NCBI GenBank assembly: GCA_963696495.1
Contig: CAVOKJ010000003.1
Location: 248,001-312,000 of the forward strand
DNA length: 64,000 bases
Reading direction: 5' to 3'
Source: Bog-756 sp963696495
GTDB taxonomy: Bacteria > Actinomycetota > Acidimicrobiia > Acidimicrobiales > RAAP-2
Part shown: positions 18,210 to 26,491 of the stretch, piece after piece
How the letters are laid out: each line of letters starts with the position of its first letter
How positions within the stretch are numbered: position 1 is the stretch's first letter
Notes under the pieces: model-generated
Seen by the model: only the letters and a program-made list of their open reading frames with translations
The model's database searches: none
Told to the model about the DNA's origin: nothing
Made by a program: the position numbers and the translations under genes

Positions 18210-19999
18210 CAGCGGTCGGGGGCCGTGTGGTGACGGTCGCCCGGATGGGCCGCGGGCTGAGGGCCCCCGGGGTCCGACGCGGTGGGGAGCGGGCCCGAGG
18301 AGTGCGTCCCGCCGGAGCCCGACTCCGGGGAGGGCTCCCGCCGCAGCAGGGTCAACCCGCCTCCGACCTGCACGATCCGCCGTCTCCACTGCTCCATCGC
18401 CACAGGATGGTCGCTCCGGGCATGGGCGCCGCGCGTCTCGCAGCGGACCAGGGCGGACGAGAGCAGGCTCCTCGCCGCGGTGACGAGATTGGCCAGCTCG
18501 CCGTGTGCCCGATCGGTCGGGGCGGCACCGCCGGTCGCCTCCCCGATGGCCTCGACCGCCCGGCCGGCGGCCACCAGGGACTCCTCGCTCCGGACCACCC
18601 CGGCCCCGTCGGTCATCAGCCGCTGGAGGTGTTCGCGGGCCTTGGCGATGTCGGGCCAGGACTCCTGACCGGCGACCCCGTCGGTCGAGGTGGACCACGG
18701 TGCCGATTCCCCGGGGTCGACCGGCTCCGCGCCGCCCTCCAGATAGGCGCCCAGCACTCCGGTGGGCGAGGCCCCCTCGTCGCCGGCGAGGATCGACTCG
18801 GCCAGCCGGGCGCCGAAGACCATTCCCTCCAGCAGCGAGTTGGAGGCCAGCCGGTTGGCGCCGTGGACCCCGGTGCACGCCACCTCGCCGGCCGCCCACA
18901 GGCCGGTCAGGGCGGTGGCCCCGGACAGGTCGGTGATGACGCCACCGGAGAGGTAGTGGGCGGCAGGGGCGATGGGCAGCCAGTCCCGTGTGGGGTCGAG
19001 GCCGATCGCCCGGAGCGAGGCGGTGATCGTCGGGAAGCGCGCATCGAACGAGTCGAGGGCGGTGGCATCGAGCCACAGGCTCTCGACACCCTGACGGTGC
19101 ATGCGATCGGCCATGGCCCGGCTGACCACGTCACGGGGGGCCAGCTCGTCGACGAACCGTTCGCCGTCGGCATCACGCAGCAGCGCCCCGTGGCCGCGCA
19201 GTGCCTCCGAGAGCAACGGCCGGGGCATGGCCGGATGGTGCAGGGCCGTGGGGTGGAACTGCATGAACTCCACGTCGGCCACCGGCACACCGGCCCGCAG
19301 CGCCATGGCCAGGCCGTCGGCCGTGGCCTCGGCCGGATTGGTGGTGACGGCGAACAGCTGACCCGCCCCGCCGGTGGCGAGGACGGTCTGGTCGGCCCGG
19401 ACCTCGACGACCTCGCCACCGGCACTGAGGGCCCGCACACCGAGGCAGCGCCCCCCCTCGACGATCAGGTCGAGGGCGAACCATCCTTCGAGGACGGCGG
19501 CGGCGCTGGCCCACGTGGCGTCGACCAGGGCCCGCTCCACCTCGGCCCCGGTGGCGGCTCCGCCGGCGTGGACGACCCGCGCCGTCGAGTGACCGCCCTC
19601 CCGGGCGAGGGCCAGAGCGCCACCGGGCTGCCGGTCGAAGACGGCGCCCATGGCGATGAGCTCGTGCACACGGGTCGGGCCCTCGTCGACGAGGACGCGC
19701 ACGGCGTCGGTGTCGCACAGGCCGGCTCCCGCGGCCAGCGTGTCGGCCAGATGGAGGTCGGTCGAGTCCTCGTCGCCCCCGAGGACGGCGGCGACGCCAC
19801 CCTGGGCCCATCTGGTGGCGGACTGGGAGAGCTCGGCCTTGGTGAGCACCCCGACCCGGAGACCGGTCCCCGGTGACGCCCCGCTCGCTCCCGAGGGGGC
19901 CATGGGCGCAGCCAGGCGGACGGCGGCCGACAACCCGGCCACGCCGCTCCCCAGCACCAGGACGTCGAGCCGGCCCGGTGGCGGCGCCGTGCCGCTCAT
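18209..19999 (-). CDS. nadB: L-aspartate oxidase NadB
   Basis: A 596-residue FAD enzyme that oxidises L-aspartate to iminoaspartate, the first step of de novo NAD synthesis. The N-terminal Rossmann motif VLVLGSGVAGLSAAV, the substrate-loop region SATRWAQGGVAAVL, VLATGGAGQLFAVTTNP and the flavin/active-site segment FHPTALHH are all present, as is HYLSGGVITDL. The RGEGA motif of most family members reads RGHGA. It is about 60 residues longer than usual: the extra length is a Pro/Ser/Gly-rich C-terminal tail without recognisable domain. The ATG overlaps the panC stop (ATGA), and its own stop overlaps nadC. Confidence 0.95.
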   Translation of the reverse strand: MSGTAPPPGRLDVLVLGSGVAGLSAAVRLAAPMAPSGASGASPGTGLRVGVLTKAELSQSATRWAQGGVAAVLGGDEDSTDLHLADTLAAGAGLCDTDAVRVLVDEGPTRVHELIAMGAVFDRQPGGALALAREGGHSTARVVHAGGAATGAEVERALVDATWASAAAVLEGWFALDLIVEGGRCLGVRALSAGGEVVEVRADQTVLATGGAGQLFAVTTNPAEATADGLAMALRAGVPVADVEFMQFHPTALHHPAMPRPLLSEALRGHGALLRDADGERFVDELAPRDVVSRAMADRMHRQGVESLWLDATALDSFDARFPTITASLRAIGLDPTRDWLPIAPAAHYLSGGVITDLSGATALTGLWAAGEVACTGVHGANRLASNSLLEGMVFGARLAESILAGDEGASPTGVLGAYLEGGAEPVDPGESAPWSTSTDGVAGQESWPDIAKAREHLQRLMTDGAGVVRSEESLVAAGRAVEAIGEATGGAAPTDRAHGELANLVTAARSLLSSALVRCETRGAHARSDHPVAMEQWRRRIVQVGGGLTLLRREPSPESGSGGTHSSGPLPTASDPGGPQPAAHPGDRHHTAPDR

Positions 20000-20973
20000 G
20001 CCCGGCTCGGCCCGTCCGACCCCACGGCGGACAGGTCGCCACGCGGCTGGGCGCACTCGGCCGGGTCGAGGTTGTCGATCAGCCGGACGGATCCCACGAC
20101 GGCGGCGATGATGAGGCGAAGCGGCCGGTCGTCCGAACAGGTGGCGGCGGGCTCCAGATCGTCGGCGTGCACCACCGCGGCGTAGTCGAGCGCCACCAGA
20201 GGTTCGCCGGACACCACCTGGGCCATGGCCGCCTCGACGGCACCGACCCGTCGCTCGCCACCGGCGATCGAGGCGGCGCCGGCCCGCAGGGCCCGGGAGA
20301 GGGCGAGTGCGGCCCGGCGCTGGTCGGGCGTCAACCGCACGTTCCTGCTCGACAGGGCGAGGCCGTCGGCGTCCCGCACGGTCCGGCAGCCGACCACCTC
20401 GGTGGGCAGGGACCGATCCCGGACCACCGTTCTGACCAGGGCGAGCTGCTGGAAGTCCTTCTCCCCGAAGTAGGCCCGGCACGGGCCGGCGGCATCGAGG
20501 AGCTTGACCACGATGGTCGCCACGCCGTCGAAGTGGCCGGGTCGGGAGGCGCCCTCCCACCGGCTGCTGAGCGCCGGCACCGACACCGTGGTGGTGGCAC
20601 CACCGTCCAGGTCCGGGTACATCTCGGCGACGGACGGTGCGAACACCAGCCGCCCCCCGGACGACATCACCGCGGCCAGGTCGGCCTCCCAGGTCCGCGG
20701 GTAGGCGGCCAGGTCCGAGGCATCGCCGAATTGGGTGGGATTCACGAAGATGGACACCGCCACGACGTCGCACTCGGCGGCGGCTCGCTCGATCAGTGAG
20801 CGGTGCCCCTCGTGGAGCGCCCCCATGGTCGGCACCACTCCGACCGTCCGGCCCGACCGACGGACGGCGTCGAGGGCGGCGGCGTAGCCGGCGACCGTGC
20901 GGAACACACGCAGGCCGCCATCGGTCGGGGCCGGGCCCGGTCCGGACGGCGACCGCCCGAGCGTGGAGGTCAC
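19996..20973 (-). CDS. panC: Pantothenate synthetase PanC
   Basis: A 325-residue enzyme that condenses pantoate and beta-alanine using ATP. The adenylation signatures VPTMGALHEGH (HxGH-like), SIFVNPTQF, YFGEKDFQQL and LALSSRN are intact. It is somewhat longer than the usual 285-310 residues because of a Pro/Gly-rich N-terminal tail of about 20 residues and a short C-terminal tail. GTG at 20973 overlaps the stop of the DUF2520 gene (GTGA). In mycobacteria the same order DUF2520-panC is followed by panD and coaX; here nadB and nadC take the place of panD, so beta-alanine must come from elsewhere. Confidence 0.95.
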   Translation of the reverse strand: MTSTLGRSPSGPGPAPTDGGLRVFRTVAGYAAALDAVRRSGRTVGVVPTMGALHEGHRSLIERAAAECDVVAVSIFVNPTQFGDASDLAAYPRTWEADLAAVMSSGGRLVFAPSVAEMYPDLDGGATTTVSVPALSSRWEGASRPGHFDGVATIVVKLLDAAGPCRAYFGEKDFQQLALVRTVVRDRSLPTEVVGCRTVRDADGLALSSRNVRLTPDQRRAALALSRALRAGAASIAGGERRVGAVEAAMAQVVSGEPLVALDYAAVVHADDLEPAATCSDDRPLRLIIAAVVGSVRLIDNLDPAECAQPRGDLSAVGSDGPSRA

Positions 20974-21842
20974 GCGACCCGCACCTCGCCGTCCATCGGC
21001 TCCCGCCCGTCCACGGACCCGGCCGCGGCGCGGGCGTCGGCCTCGACCGCGGAGAGGGCAGGGTCCGGGGAGAGGGCCGTGTCCAACGAGAGGGCCGGGT
21101 CCAACGAGAGGGCCGTGTCCAACGAGAGCCGCCGGGCCAGTCCCACCATGGCGTCGTAGGCCGCCAGCTCGGTGCGGTGACCGCTCATGGCGGCCAACTC
21201 GTCACGGTGCCGCTCGACGGTGTCCCAGTCGCCCCGGGCCGCCGGTCCGGTCAGGGCCGCCCGGGGGCCCAGCGAGAAGGCGTCATCGGTGGCCGCCCGC
21301 ATCAGGCCGGCGAACGCATCGAGCGGCAGGCCGGCCGAGGCGGCCACCCGCTCCACCTGGCCGATGAGCGCGACCAGGTGGTTGGCGGCGATCGATGCGG
21401 CCGCGTGGTACGAGGCACGTCGGTCGTCGTCGACGGTGAGGGGCGTCCCCCCGAGTGCCCGGGCCAGCACCACGGTGATCGGGTCACCGGCAACGGCGAA
21501 GGTGACGCCCGACCGCAGGCGGACGGCACCCACGTCGGGGGAGGGGAGCGGCACCAGGGGATGGAGGGAGCCGCACCTGGCGTGGGGCGCCAGCACGTCG
21601 AGCCCGAGCGATCCGGACAGGTGCACGACTACGGTGCCCTCCACCGGGACGACCTGCGACGCGGCCCGGGCCACCTCGGCGTCGGGCGTGGCGATCACCA
21701 GGAGGTCCACGCCGGAGGCGGCGCGGGCCAGGGCGTCATGGCGGCCGAGCGCTCCCCGGCACTCGAACCCTCCGACCGCGTCGAGGGCGGCCATCAGCGA
21801 TCGGCCGGCCCTGCCGGGCCCGACAATTCGGAATGTGGTCAC
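20970..21842 (-). CDS. Rossmann-fold / DUF2520 protein, predicted NAD(P)-dependent reductase
   Basis: A 290-residue protein with an N-terminal NAD(P)-binding Rossmann domain (FRIVGPGRAGRSLMAAL) and a C-terminal helical DUF2520 domain (SYHAAASIAANHLVALIGQ). The layout resembles ketopantoate reductase and pyrroline-5-carboxylate reductase. Mycobacteria carry the same gene directly before panC, which suggests a role in pantothenate synthesis, for example ketopantoate reduction, though this is not proven. GTG at 21842 has AAAGGGG four bases upstream; the open frame continues upstream into folK territory without support. Near the C-terminus four 18-base DNA repeats encode Leu-Ser-Leu-Asp-type hexads, probably a flexible, recently expanded segment. 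Confidence 0.85.
   Translation of the reverse strand: MTTFRIVGPGRAGRSLMAALDAVGGFECRGALGRHDALARAASGVDLLVIATPDAEVARAASQVVPVEGTVVVHLSGSLGLDVLAPHARCGSLHPLVPLPSPDVGAVRLRSGVTFAVAGDPITVVLARALGGTPLTVDDDRRASYHAAASIAANHLVALIGQVERVAASAGLPLDAFAGLMRAATDDAFSLGPRAALTGPAARGDWDTVERHRDELAAMSGHRTELAAYDAMVGLARRLSLDTALSLDPALSLDTALSPDPALSAVEADARAAAGSVDGREPMDGEVRVA
21052..21123. repeat. Four in-frame 18-base tandem repeats within the DUF2520 gene
   Basis: Units begin GAGAGGGC at 21052, 21070, 21088 and 21106, each 18 bases and differing at a few positions. They are in frame and encode hexapeptides such as LSLDTA and LSPDPA in the protein's C-terminal region. Such an array can change copy number by slippage without breaking the frame. 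Confidence 0.85.
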
Positions 21843-21909
21843 GAGACCCCTTTCGACGTTCCAGCCCCGGATGGGTGCCGTTCGCGTCAGAAGATCTGGA
21901 TGCTGCCGC

Positions 21910-22410
21910 TCAGAGTGTACCCACGACGGCCACCTCACCACCAGCGTCCAACAGCGCCCCGTCGTCGACCAGGTCAGGGGCCAATTCGGCCAGCGGGGCC
22001 AGGACGAACCTCCGCTCGCGCCACCGGGGGTGGGGCACCGTGAGCTCCGGATCGTCGAGGGACACCCCGTCGATCCAGAGCACGTCGACGTCGAGGGTCC
22101 GGGGTCCCCAGCGGGCGGCACGCACCCGGCCCGCCGCAGCCTCGAGCCGCCGGCACTCCTCGAGCAGCCGATAGGGGTCGGCGCCGGGGGCCACGGCCAG
22201 CTCGACGACCAGGTTGAGATAGGGGCCCTGGTGATCGGGACCGCCGACGGGCTCGGTCTCGTACACCTGCGACACGGCCGTGACCGGGGCACGGCTCCCC
22301 GCCCGCAGCTGGTCGACGGCCCGACGGAGGTGGGACCACCGGTCCCCGAGGTTGGAGCCCAGGCCGAGGAACGCCCTCACCGTGGGCGGACTGGCCAGCG
22401 GATCCGTCAC
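21910..22410 (-). CDS. folK: 6-hydroxymethyl-7,8-dihydropterin pyrophosphokinase FolK
   Basis: A 166-residue kinase that transfers pyrophosphate from ATP to hydroxymethyldihydropterin in folate synthesis. It has the N-terminal FLGLGSNLGDR, the YETEPVGG loop, YLNLVVEL, and the signature RWGPRTLDVDVLW followed by VPHPRWRERRFVL. Length is normal. The GTG start overlaps the folB stop (GTGA), so the two are coupled. A 67-base gap separates it from the DUF2520 gene, long enough for that gene to have its own ribosome site but not an obvious promoter. Pathway neighbours folE, folP and folB are all in the same run. Confidence 0.95.
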   Translation of the reverse strand: MTDPLASPPTVRAFLGLGSNLGDRWSHLRRAVDQLRAGSRAPVTAVSQVYETEPVGGPDHQGPYLNLVVELAVAPGADPYRLLEECRRLEAAAGRVRAARWGPRTLDVDVLWIDGVSLDDPELTVPHPRWRERRFVLAPLAELAPDLVDDGALLDAGGEVAVVGTL

Positions 22411-22823
22411 CGGCGACGGGTGATCCGGACCCCGACGGTGTCGACGTCGATGGCCATCGGCGGATGGAGCTTGCGCAGGGAGACCGTCACCGCCTCGATC
22501 CGGAGATCCGAGGCGAGGGTCGCCACGGCAATGGCCCCGGCCAGCGCTTCCAGCAGCTCATAGGAGGTCGGCCCCGACACGATGGCGCTGACCGACTCGG
22601 CCACCCCGGCGTAGTCGACGGTGTCCTCCAGACGGTCGCTGGCCGATGCCACGGCCACGTCCACCGAGAGATCGAGGTCGACCTCGAACGGCTGGGCCCG
22701 GGACTTCTCCTCGGGCAGCACGCCGTGGGTGCCGAACGCCCGGATCCCCCGGAGCTGGATCCGGTCCCCGTCGTCACCGTCGGTCGCCCCGGGGCCGGAT
22801 GACGGCGCCGACGGCCCGGTCAC
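22407..22823 (-). CDS. folB: Dihydroneopterin aldolase FolB
   Basis: A 138-residue enzyme that cleaves dihydroneopterin to hydroxymethyldihydropterin and glycolaldehyde. The core starts at about residue 20 with IQLRGIRAFGTHGVLPEEK, followed by LEDTVDYAGVAE, the catalytic-site segment SYELLEALA and VTVSLRKLHPP. The N-terminal 18 residues are a Ser/Gly/Asp-rich extra. GTG at 22823 overlaps the stop of the phosphatase-like gene upstream (GTGA), and its own stop overlaps folK. Both overlaps argue for coupled translation of phosphatase-like protein, FolB and FolK. Confidence 0.93.
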   Translation of the reverse strand: MTGPSAPSSGPGATDGDDGDRIQLRGIRAFGTHGVLPEEKSRAQPFEVDLDLSVDVAVASASDRLEDTVDYAGVAESVSAIVSGPTSYELLEALAGAIAVATLASDLRIEAVTVSLRKLHPPMAIDVDTVGVRITRRR

Positions 22824-23365
22824 CCGTTCGCGGTCAGGTCGTCGCCCGAACCGGGAGGGACCTCGGCCGGCGTCAGCTGGGCGGCGAAGGCCACCAGCTC
22901 CCGGCCGCTCGGGCCCATGGGATGGCCGGTCATGTGCTCGAGCACGGTGATCGCCTGGGGCCCGCTCGGCAGCCGCTCCGACCACAGCAGGTAGCCGGCC
23001 ACGACGCCGGCCACCCGGTCGCCGAGCTCCTCTTGATGGATGAGGATCCTCTCGCCGGCGGCCAGGCACTGGTGCAGCTCGCGGAAGATGTCGCCGAGCA
23101 CCCCGCGGGTGTCCCCCGACGGGGGCAGCGGGAAGTGGACGCTCGCCAGCTCGCGCTCCTCGTAGGCCTGCAGGTTGTGTGACGACGGGAGCAGGGAGAC
23201 GACCCGGGTGAAGCCCTGCACCTGCAGCCAGATGATCTCCTCCTGCCGGCGCACCTTCCGGTGGTTCGGCGCGAATCCACCGGGGCGCTCACTCATGGCC
23301 AGCCGGTCCCTGATGACCCAGGTGAAGTTGCGTGGGGGTATGCCCGCAGCCCACTTCCCTTTCAC
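22820..23365 (-). CDS. Dual-specificity-phosphatase-like protein lacking the catalytic cysteine
   Basis: A 181-residue protein between folP and folB. Its middle resembles the cysteine-dependent phosphatase fold: a strand RVVSLLP, the segment SVHFPLPPSGD where an acid loop would be, a helix GVLGDIFRELHQCL, then ERILIHQEELGDRVAGVVAGYLLW. The last region fits the HCx5R phosphate loop in spacing, but the cysteine is Gln: H110-Q111-E-E-L-G-D-R117. A classical thiol-phosphatase mechanism is thus impossible, and it may bind a phosphorylated ligand or protein. GTG at 23365 has GGAGG seven bases upstream. The stop overlaps folB (GTGA), so it is a fixed operon member. The fold assignment is from pattern only; an unrelated fold is possible. 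Confidence 0.7.
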   Translation of the reverse strand: MKGKWAAGIPPRNFTWVIRDRLAMSERPGGFAPNHRKVRRQEEIIWLQVQGFTRVVSLLPSSHNLQAYEERELASVHFPLPPSGDTRGVLGDIFRELHQCLAAGERILIHQEELGDRVAGVVAGYLLWSERLPSGPQAITVLEHMTGHPMGPSGRELVAFAAQLTPAEVPPGSGDDLTANG

Positions 23366-23404
23366 GTTGCCACCTCCGCATGCTCAGCTGTCATCGCACC
23401 GGCC

Positions 23405-24247
23405 TCACCGGCTGGTGCCAGTCGAATGGTCGGACCCCACCGGGGTCGGCGGCGGTCCCCCCACCAGCACCGCCGCCTGCACCGTGGCCGAGACGTCGTG
23501 CACCCGCACCATGCGCACGCCCTGCTCCATGGCCCACGTCGCCGTGGCCAACGAGGCGGCGAGCCGGCCCCCGACCGGTGCGGGCTCGCCGTCCGACATC
23601 GGCGCCACCACGCCGAGGAAGCTCTTCCTGCTGGTACCGACCATCACCGGCAGGCCGGTGGCCACCAGGCGGTCGAGGGAGCCGAGCAGAGCGAGATTGT
23701 GCTCGAGCGTCTTGCCGAAGCCGATCCCCGGGTCGATCCACACCTCCTCGACGCCGGCGTCGCGTGCCCGGCCGGCCCGGTCGACCAGCAGGGTGGAGAC
23801 CTCGGCCACCACGTCCTCGTACCGGGGGTCGTGCTGCATCGTCGCCGCCGTCCCCACCCGGTGCATGGCCACCCAGCCCACCCGGCGGCGGGCCGCCACC
23901 GCCCACAACGAGGCGGACACGTCGTTGATCAGCGTCGCCCCGGCGTCGACGGCGGCCTCGGCGACCGCCTCCTTGGTGGTGTCGACCGACACCCGCACGT
24001 GGCCGGCCAAGGCCTCGATGACCGGCACCACCCGCCGCAGTTCCTCGGTCCCGGTTACCGGCTCGGCACCCGGGCGGGTGGACTCGCCACCCACGTCCAC
24101 GATGTCGACACCCTCTGCGATCATCTCATGTCCTCTCATGATCGCCTGTTCCTTTTCGAACCACTGCCCGCCATCGGAGAACGAATCGGGGGTGACATTG
24201 AGGACCCCCATCACCAAGGGCCGGTCCTCGCTGGTCGGTTCGGGCAT
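23405..24247 (-). CDS. folP: Dihydropteroate synthase FolP
   Basis: A 280-residue TIM-barrel enzyme that joins hydroxymethyldihydropterin pyrophosphate and p-aminobenzoate; the target of sulfonamides. It shows MGVLNVTPDSFSDGG at the N-terminus, VDVGGESTRPGAEPV, VSVDTTKEAVAEAA, TLINDVSA, WIDPGIGFGKTLEHN, VMVGTSRKSFLG and the closing VRVHDVSATVQA. Length and motifs are normal. Start is ATG at 24247. It lies 65 bases after folE and 39 bases before the phosphatase-like gene. It probably also provides the main dihydropteroate synthesis in the cell, as no second copy is visible here. Confidence 0.96.
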   Translation of the reverse strand: MPEPTSEDRPLVMGVLNVTPDSFSDGGQWFEKEQAIMRGHEMIAEGVDIVDVGGESTRPGAEPVTGTEELRRVVPVIEALAGHVRVSVDTTKEAVAEAAVDAGATLINDVSASLWAVAARRRVGWVAMHRVGTAATMQHDPRYEDVVAEVSTLLVDRAGRARDAGVEEVWIDPGIGFGKTLEHNLALLGSLDRLVATGLPVMVGTSRKSFLGVVAPMSDGEPAPVGGRLAASLATATWAMEQGVRMVRVHDVSATVQAAVLVGGPPPTPVGSDHSTGTSR

Positions 24248-24312
24248 GACGACACAGCGTAAACCAGCCCGGAGAGGCCCGCGACCGGCCGAGCGGGCCG
24301 CCGAGCCTCCGG

Positions 24313-24882
24313 TCAGTGGCCGCGAACGAACTGCATGGCCTCGAACCTGGTGGCCGTGTCGGTCCGGAACAGCCCCCGGACGGCCGAGGTCACGGTGGTC
24401 GTGCCCGACTTCTTCACACCGCGCATCGACATGCAGAGGTGCTCCGCCTCCACGACGACCAGCACCCCCCGGGGCTCGAGCGCCTCCTCGATGGCGTCGG
24501 CGATCTCGGTGGTCATCCGCTCTTGGACCTGGAGGCGCTTGGCGAAGCCGTCGACCAGGCGGGCGAGCTTCGACAGCCCGGTGATCCGGCCGTCCTCACC
24601 GGGGATGTAGGCGACGTGCGCCCGGCCGATGAAGGGCACCATGTGGTGTTCGCACAGGGATGCGAACGGGATGTCCCGCACCATCACCATCTCGTCGTGG
24701 TTGGCCTCGAAGGTGACCTCGAGATGGTCCGACGGGTTCTCCTGGAGCCCGGAGAACAGCTCCTCGTACATCTTGGCGACCCGGTGAGGGGTCTTGAGCA
24801 GCCCGTCGCGCCCGGGATCCTCGCCGATGGCGACCAGGATCTCGTTGACGGCTCGTTCGATGCGTTCGGTGTCGACGCTCAA
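24313..24882 (-). CDS. folE: GTP cyclohydrolase I FolE
   Basis: A 189-residue enzyme that opens GTP to make dihydroneopterin triphosphate, the entry to folate synthesis. Motifs in order are GLLKTPHRVAKMYEEL, FASLCEHHMVPFIGRAHVAYIP (zinc Cys and His, substrate His), GLSKLARLVDGFAKRLQVQE, VVVEAEHLCMSMRGVKKSG with the second zinc cysteine, and the C-terminal VRGLF. Length is the short bacterial type. It starts only 27 bases after hpt. In most actinobacteria the membrane protease gene ftsH stands between hpt and folE; here it does not. Confidence 0.96.
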   Translation of the reverse strand: MSVDTERIERAVNEILVAIGEDPGRDGLLKTPHRVAKMYEELFSGLQENPSDHLEVTFEANHDEMVMVRDIPFASLCEHHMVPFIGRAHVAYIPGEDGRITGLSKLARLVDGFAKRLQVQERMTTEIADAIEEALEPRGVLVVVEAEHLCMSMRGVKKSGTTTVTSAVRGLFRTDTATRFEAMQFVRGH

Positions 24883-24909
24883 ATCGTCATCCCAGGCCCA
24901 CGCCCCGCC

Positions 24910-25491
24910 CTACGACGCAGGACCGGCATAGGCATGGATGGACTTGAGGTTGCGCAGGCGCTCGTCGACATCAAGGCCATATCCCACCACGAATTCCGAA
25001 GGGATGTGAAAACCGACGTAGCGGAGGTCGAGCGCGGTGCGCTGCTGGCCCTCCTTCACGAGCAGGGCGCAGACCTCGAGGCTGGCCGGCTGGCGGGCCA
25101 GCAGGTAGCGCTGGAGGTAGTTGAGGGTGAGGCCGCTGTCGACGATGTCCTCCACCACCAGCACGTCCCGGTCGGCAAGGTCGACGTCCAGGTCCTTCAC
25201 GATCCGGACCACCCCGGACGTCCGGGTGGCGCTGCCGTAGGAGGACACCGCCATGAAGTCGACCTCGACCGGGAGCGAGATCGCCCGGGACAGGTCGCTC
25301 ATGAACATGAATGCGCCCTTCAGCACTCCGACGAGCAGAGGAGGTCGGCCGGCGTAGTCCTCGGAGATCCGATGCCCGAGCTCGAGGATGCGGGTCTGGA
25401 GGTCGTCGGACGAGACGATGACCCGACCGATGTCGGCGCGGCCCTCCAGATGATCCGGTGCGTCGGCCAACTCATCCGCTCCGCTGATCAC
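24910..25491 (-). CDS. hpt: Hypoxanthine phosphoribosyltransferase Hpt
   Basis: A 193-residue purine-salvage enzyme that attaches ribose phosphate from PRPP to hypoxanthine or guanine. The PRPP-binding motif VLVVEDIVDSGLTL, the LLVGVLKGAFMF loop, SSYGS and the base-binding FVVGYGLDVDERLRNL end are all present. GTG at 25491 is inside the end of tilS (20-base overlap) and supports coupling; a start a few residues later is possible. The order tilS-hpt is conserved in actinobacteria and other Gram-positives. Next downstream is folE. Confidence 0.95.
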   Translation of the reverse strand: MISGADELADAPDHLEGRADIGRVIVSSDDLQTRILELGHRISEDYAGRPPLLVGVLKGAFMFMSDLSRAISLPVEVDFMAVSSYGSATRTSGVVRIVKDLDVDLADRDVLVVEDIVDSGLTLNYLQRYLLARQPASLEVCALLVKEGQQRTALDLRYVGFHIPSEFVVGYGLDVDERLRNLKSIHAYAGPAS

Positions 25492-26491
25492 GGCCCGACT
25501 GTACCGGAGTGGCGTGCGGCGCCGACTCGTGGCCGACCGACCGGGTCCGAGCCGGCTCGGGCTCGGCCAGCCGGAGCCGGCCCCCCGACCGGGTGACCCG
25601 ACCGCCCCCGGGGACCTCGGTGGCCCCGGCGTGCTGCCGGGCCACGTCGAGGACCCGGTCCACCGCGTCGAGCGGGGGTGGGTACGGCCCCTCACCGGTG
25701 AGCCATTCCCGGACGCTTCTCCGGGCCACGCCGAGGGGGGCGGCGGCGAGCGCCCGGGCATCCCCGGGGTCCACCAGCGCGGCCAGGGCGTCGAGCACCT
25801 CGGCGTCGCCGGCCAGGACGTCGGCCTGGCGGGCCAGCACCGGGACGACGTCGCGCCCGGCGATGGCCGAGCACAGGGGAAGCAGTTCGTGGCGGACGCG
25901 GTTTCGCACGAACCGCGGGTCGTCGTTCGAGGGATCGTGGACGGGCACGAGGCCGAGGTGGCGGCACAGGGCGACGGTGTCGGCCCGTCGGAGCCCGAGC
26001 AGCGGGTGGGTCGGCCCGGCCCGCATGGCGGCCAGCCCGTGCACGCCGGCGCCGCGGAGCATGTTGGCGAGCACCGTCTCCGCCTGGTCGTCGGCGGTGT
26101 GGCCGGTGGCCGCCCCGACGCCCAGCGCCCGGAGCCGGGCGGACCGGGCCCGGGCTTCGAGGTTGGGTCCCTCGTCCACCTCGACCCGCACCGACCTGAA
26201 GGCGGCGCCGAACCGACGGGCCGCCCCGGCGACCACCTCGGACTCCGACCCGGATCCTCGGCGGAGCCCGTGGTCGACGTGCACCGCGGTGGCCTCGCAC
26301 CCGGAGGCCACCGCCAGCGCCAGCAGCGCCAGGGAGTCCGGCCCGCCCGACACCCCGCAGACGAGGGCGGCGCCCCGGGCGGGGAAGGTCGTCCTTGCCA
26401 CCAGCTCCGCCACCACGGGGTCGGCCGCCAGATCCGCGGCCGGCCGATCCGCCCCCGGCTCAGCCGGAGAGCGCGGGCGTGGTTCCGACAC
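25472..26491 (-). CDS. tilS: tRNA(Ile)-lysidine synthase TilS
   Basis: A 339-residue ATP pyrophosphatase that modifies the CAU anticodon of a tRNA-Ile with lysine, so that it reads AUA. The PP-loop is CGVSGGPDSLAL near residue 45, followed by AVHVDHGLR and the substrate segment ATGHTADDQAETVL, then RRADTVALCRHLG and DPSNDDPRFVRNRVRHELLP. The C-terminal domain is short, as in other actinobacteria. GTG at 26491 overlaps the last 32 bases of the metalloprotease gene; a longer frame exists but is not supported by similarity. It precedes hpt with a 20-base overlap. Confidence 0.93.
   Translation of the reverse strand: MSEPRPRSPAEPGADRPAADLAADPVVAELVARTTFPARGAALVCGVSGGPDSLALLALAVASGCEATAVHVDHGLRRGSGSESEVVAGAARRFGAAFRSVRVEVDEGPNLEARARSARLRALGVGAATGHTADDQAETVLANMLRGAGVHGLAAMRAGPTHPLLGLRRADTVALCRHLGLVPVHDPSNDDPRFVRNRVRHELLPLCSAIAGRDVVPVLARQADVLAGDAEVLDALAALVDPGDARALAAAPLGVARRSVREWLTGEGPYPPPLDAVDRVLDVARQHAGATEVPGGGRVTRSGGRLRLAEPEPARTRSVGHESAPHATPVQSGRDQRSG

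Noticed and set aside
18227..19876. Long plus-strand frame antisense to nadB
   Set aside because: Shadow of nadB, with Gly/Arg/His-rich translation and no domain.
21052..21123. The 18-base repeats as a CRISPR-like or extragenic array
   Set aside because: They are contiguous without spacers and in frame within a gene, so they are coding tandem repeats.
22930..23292. Alternative frame over the phosphatase-like gene
   Set aside because: Arg/Ser/Cys-rich shadow translation; the chosen frame has a ribosome site and coupled overlap with folB.
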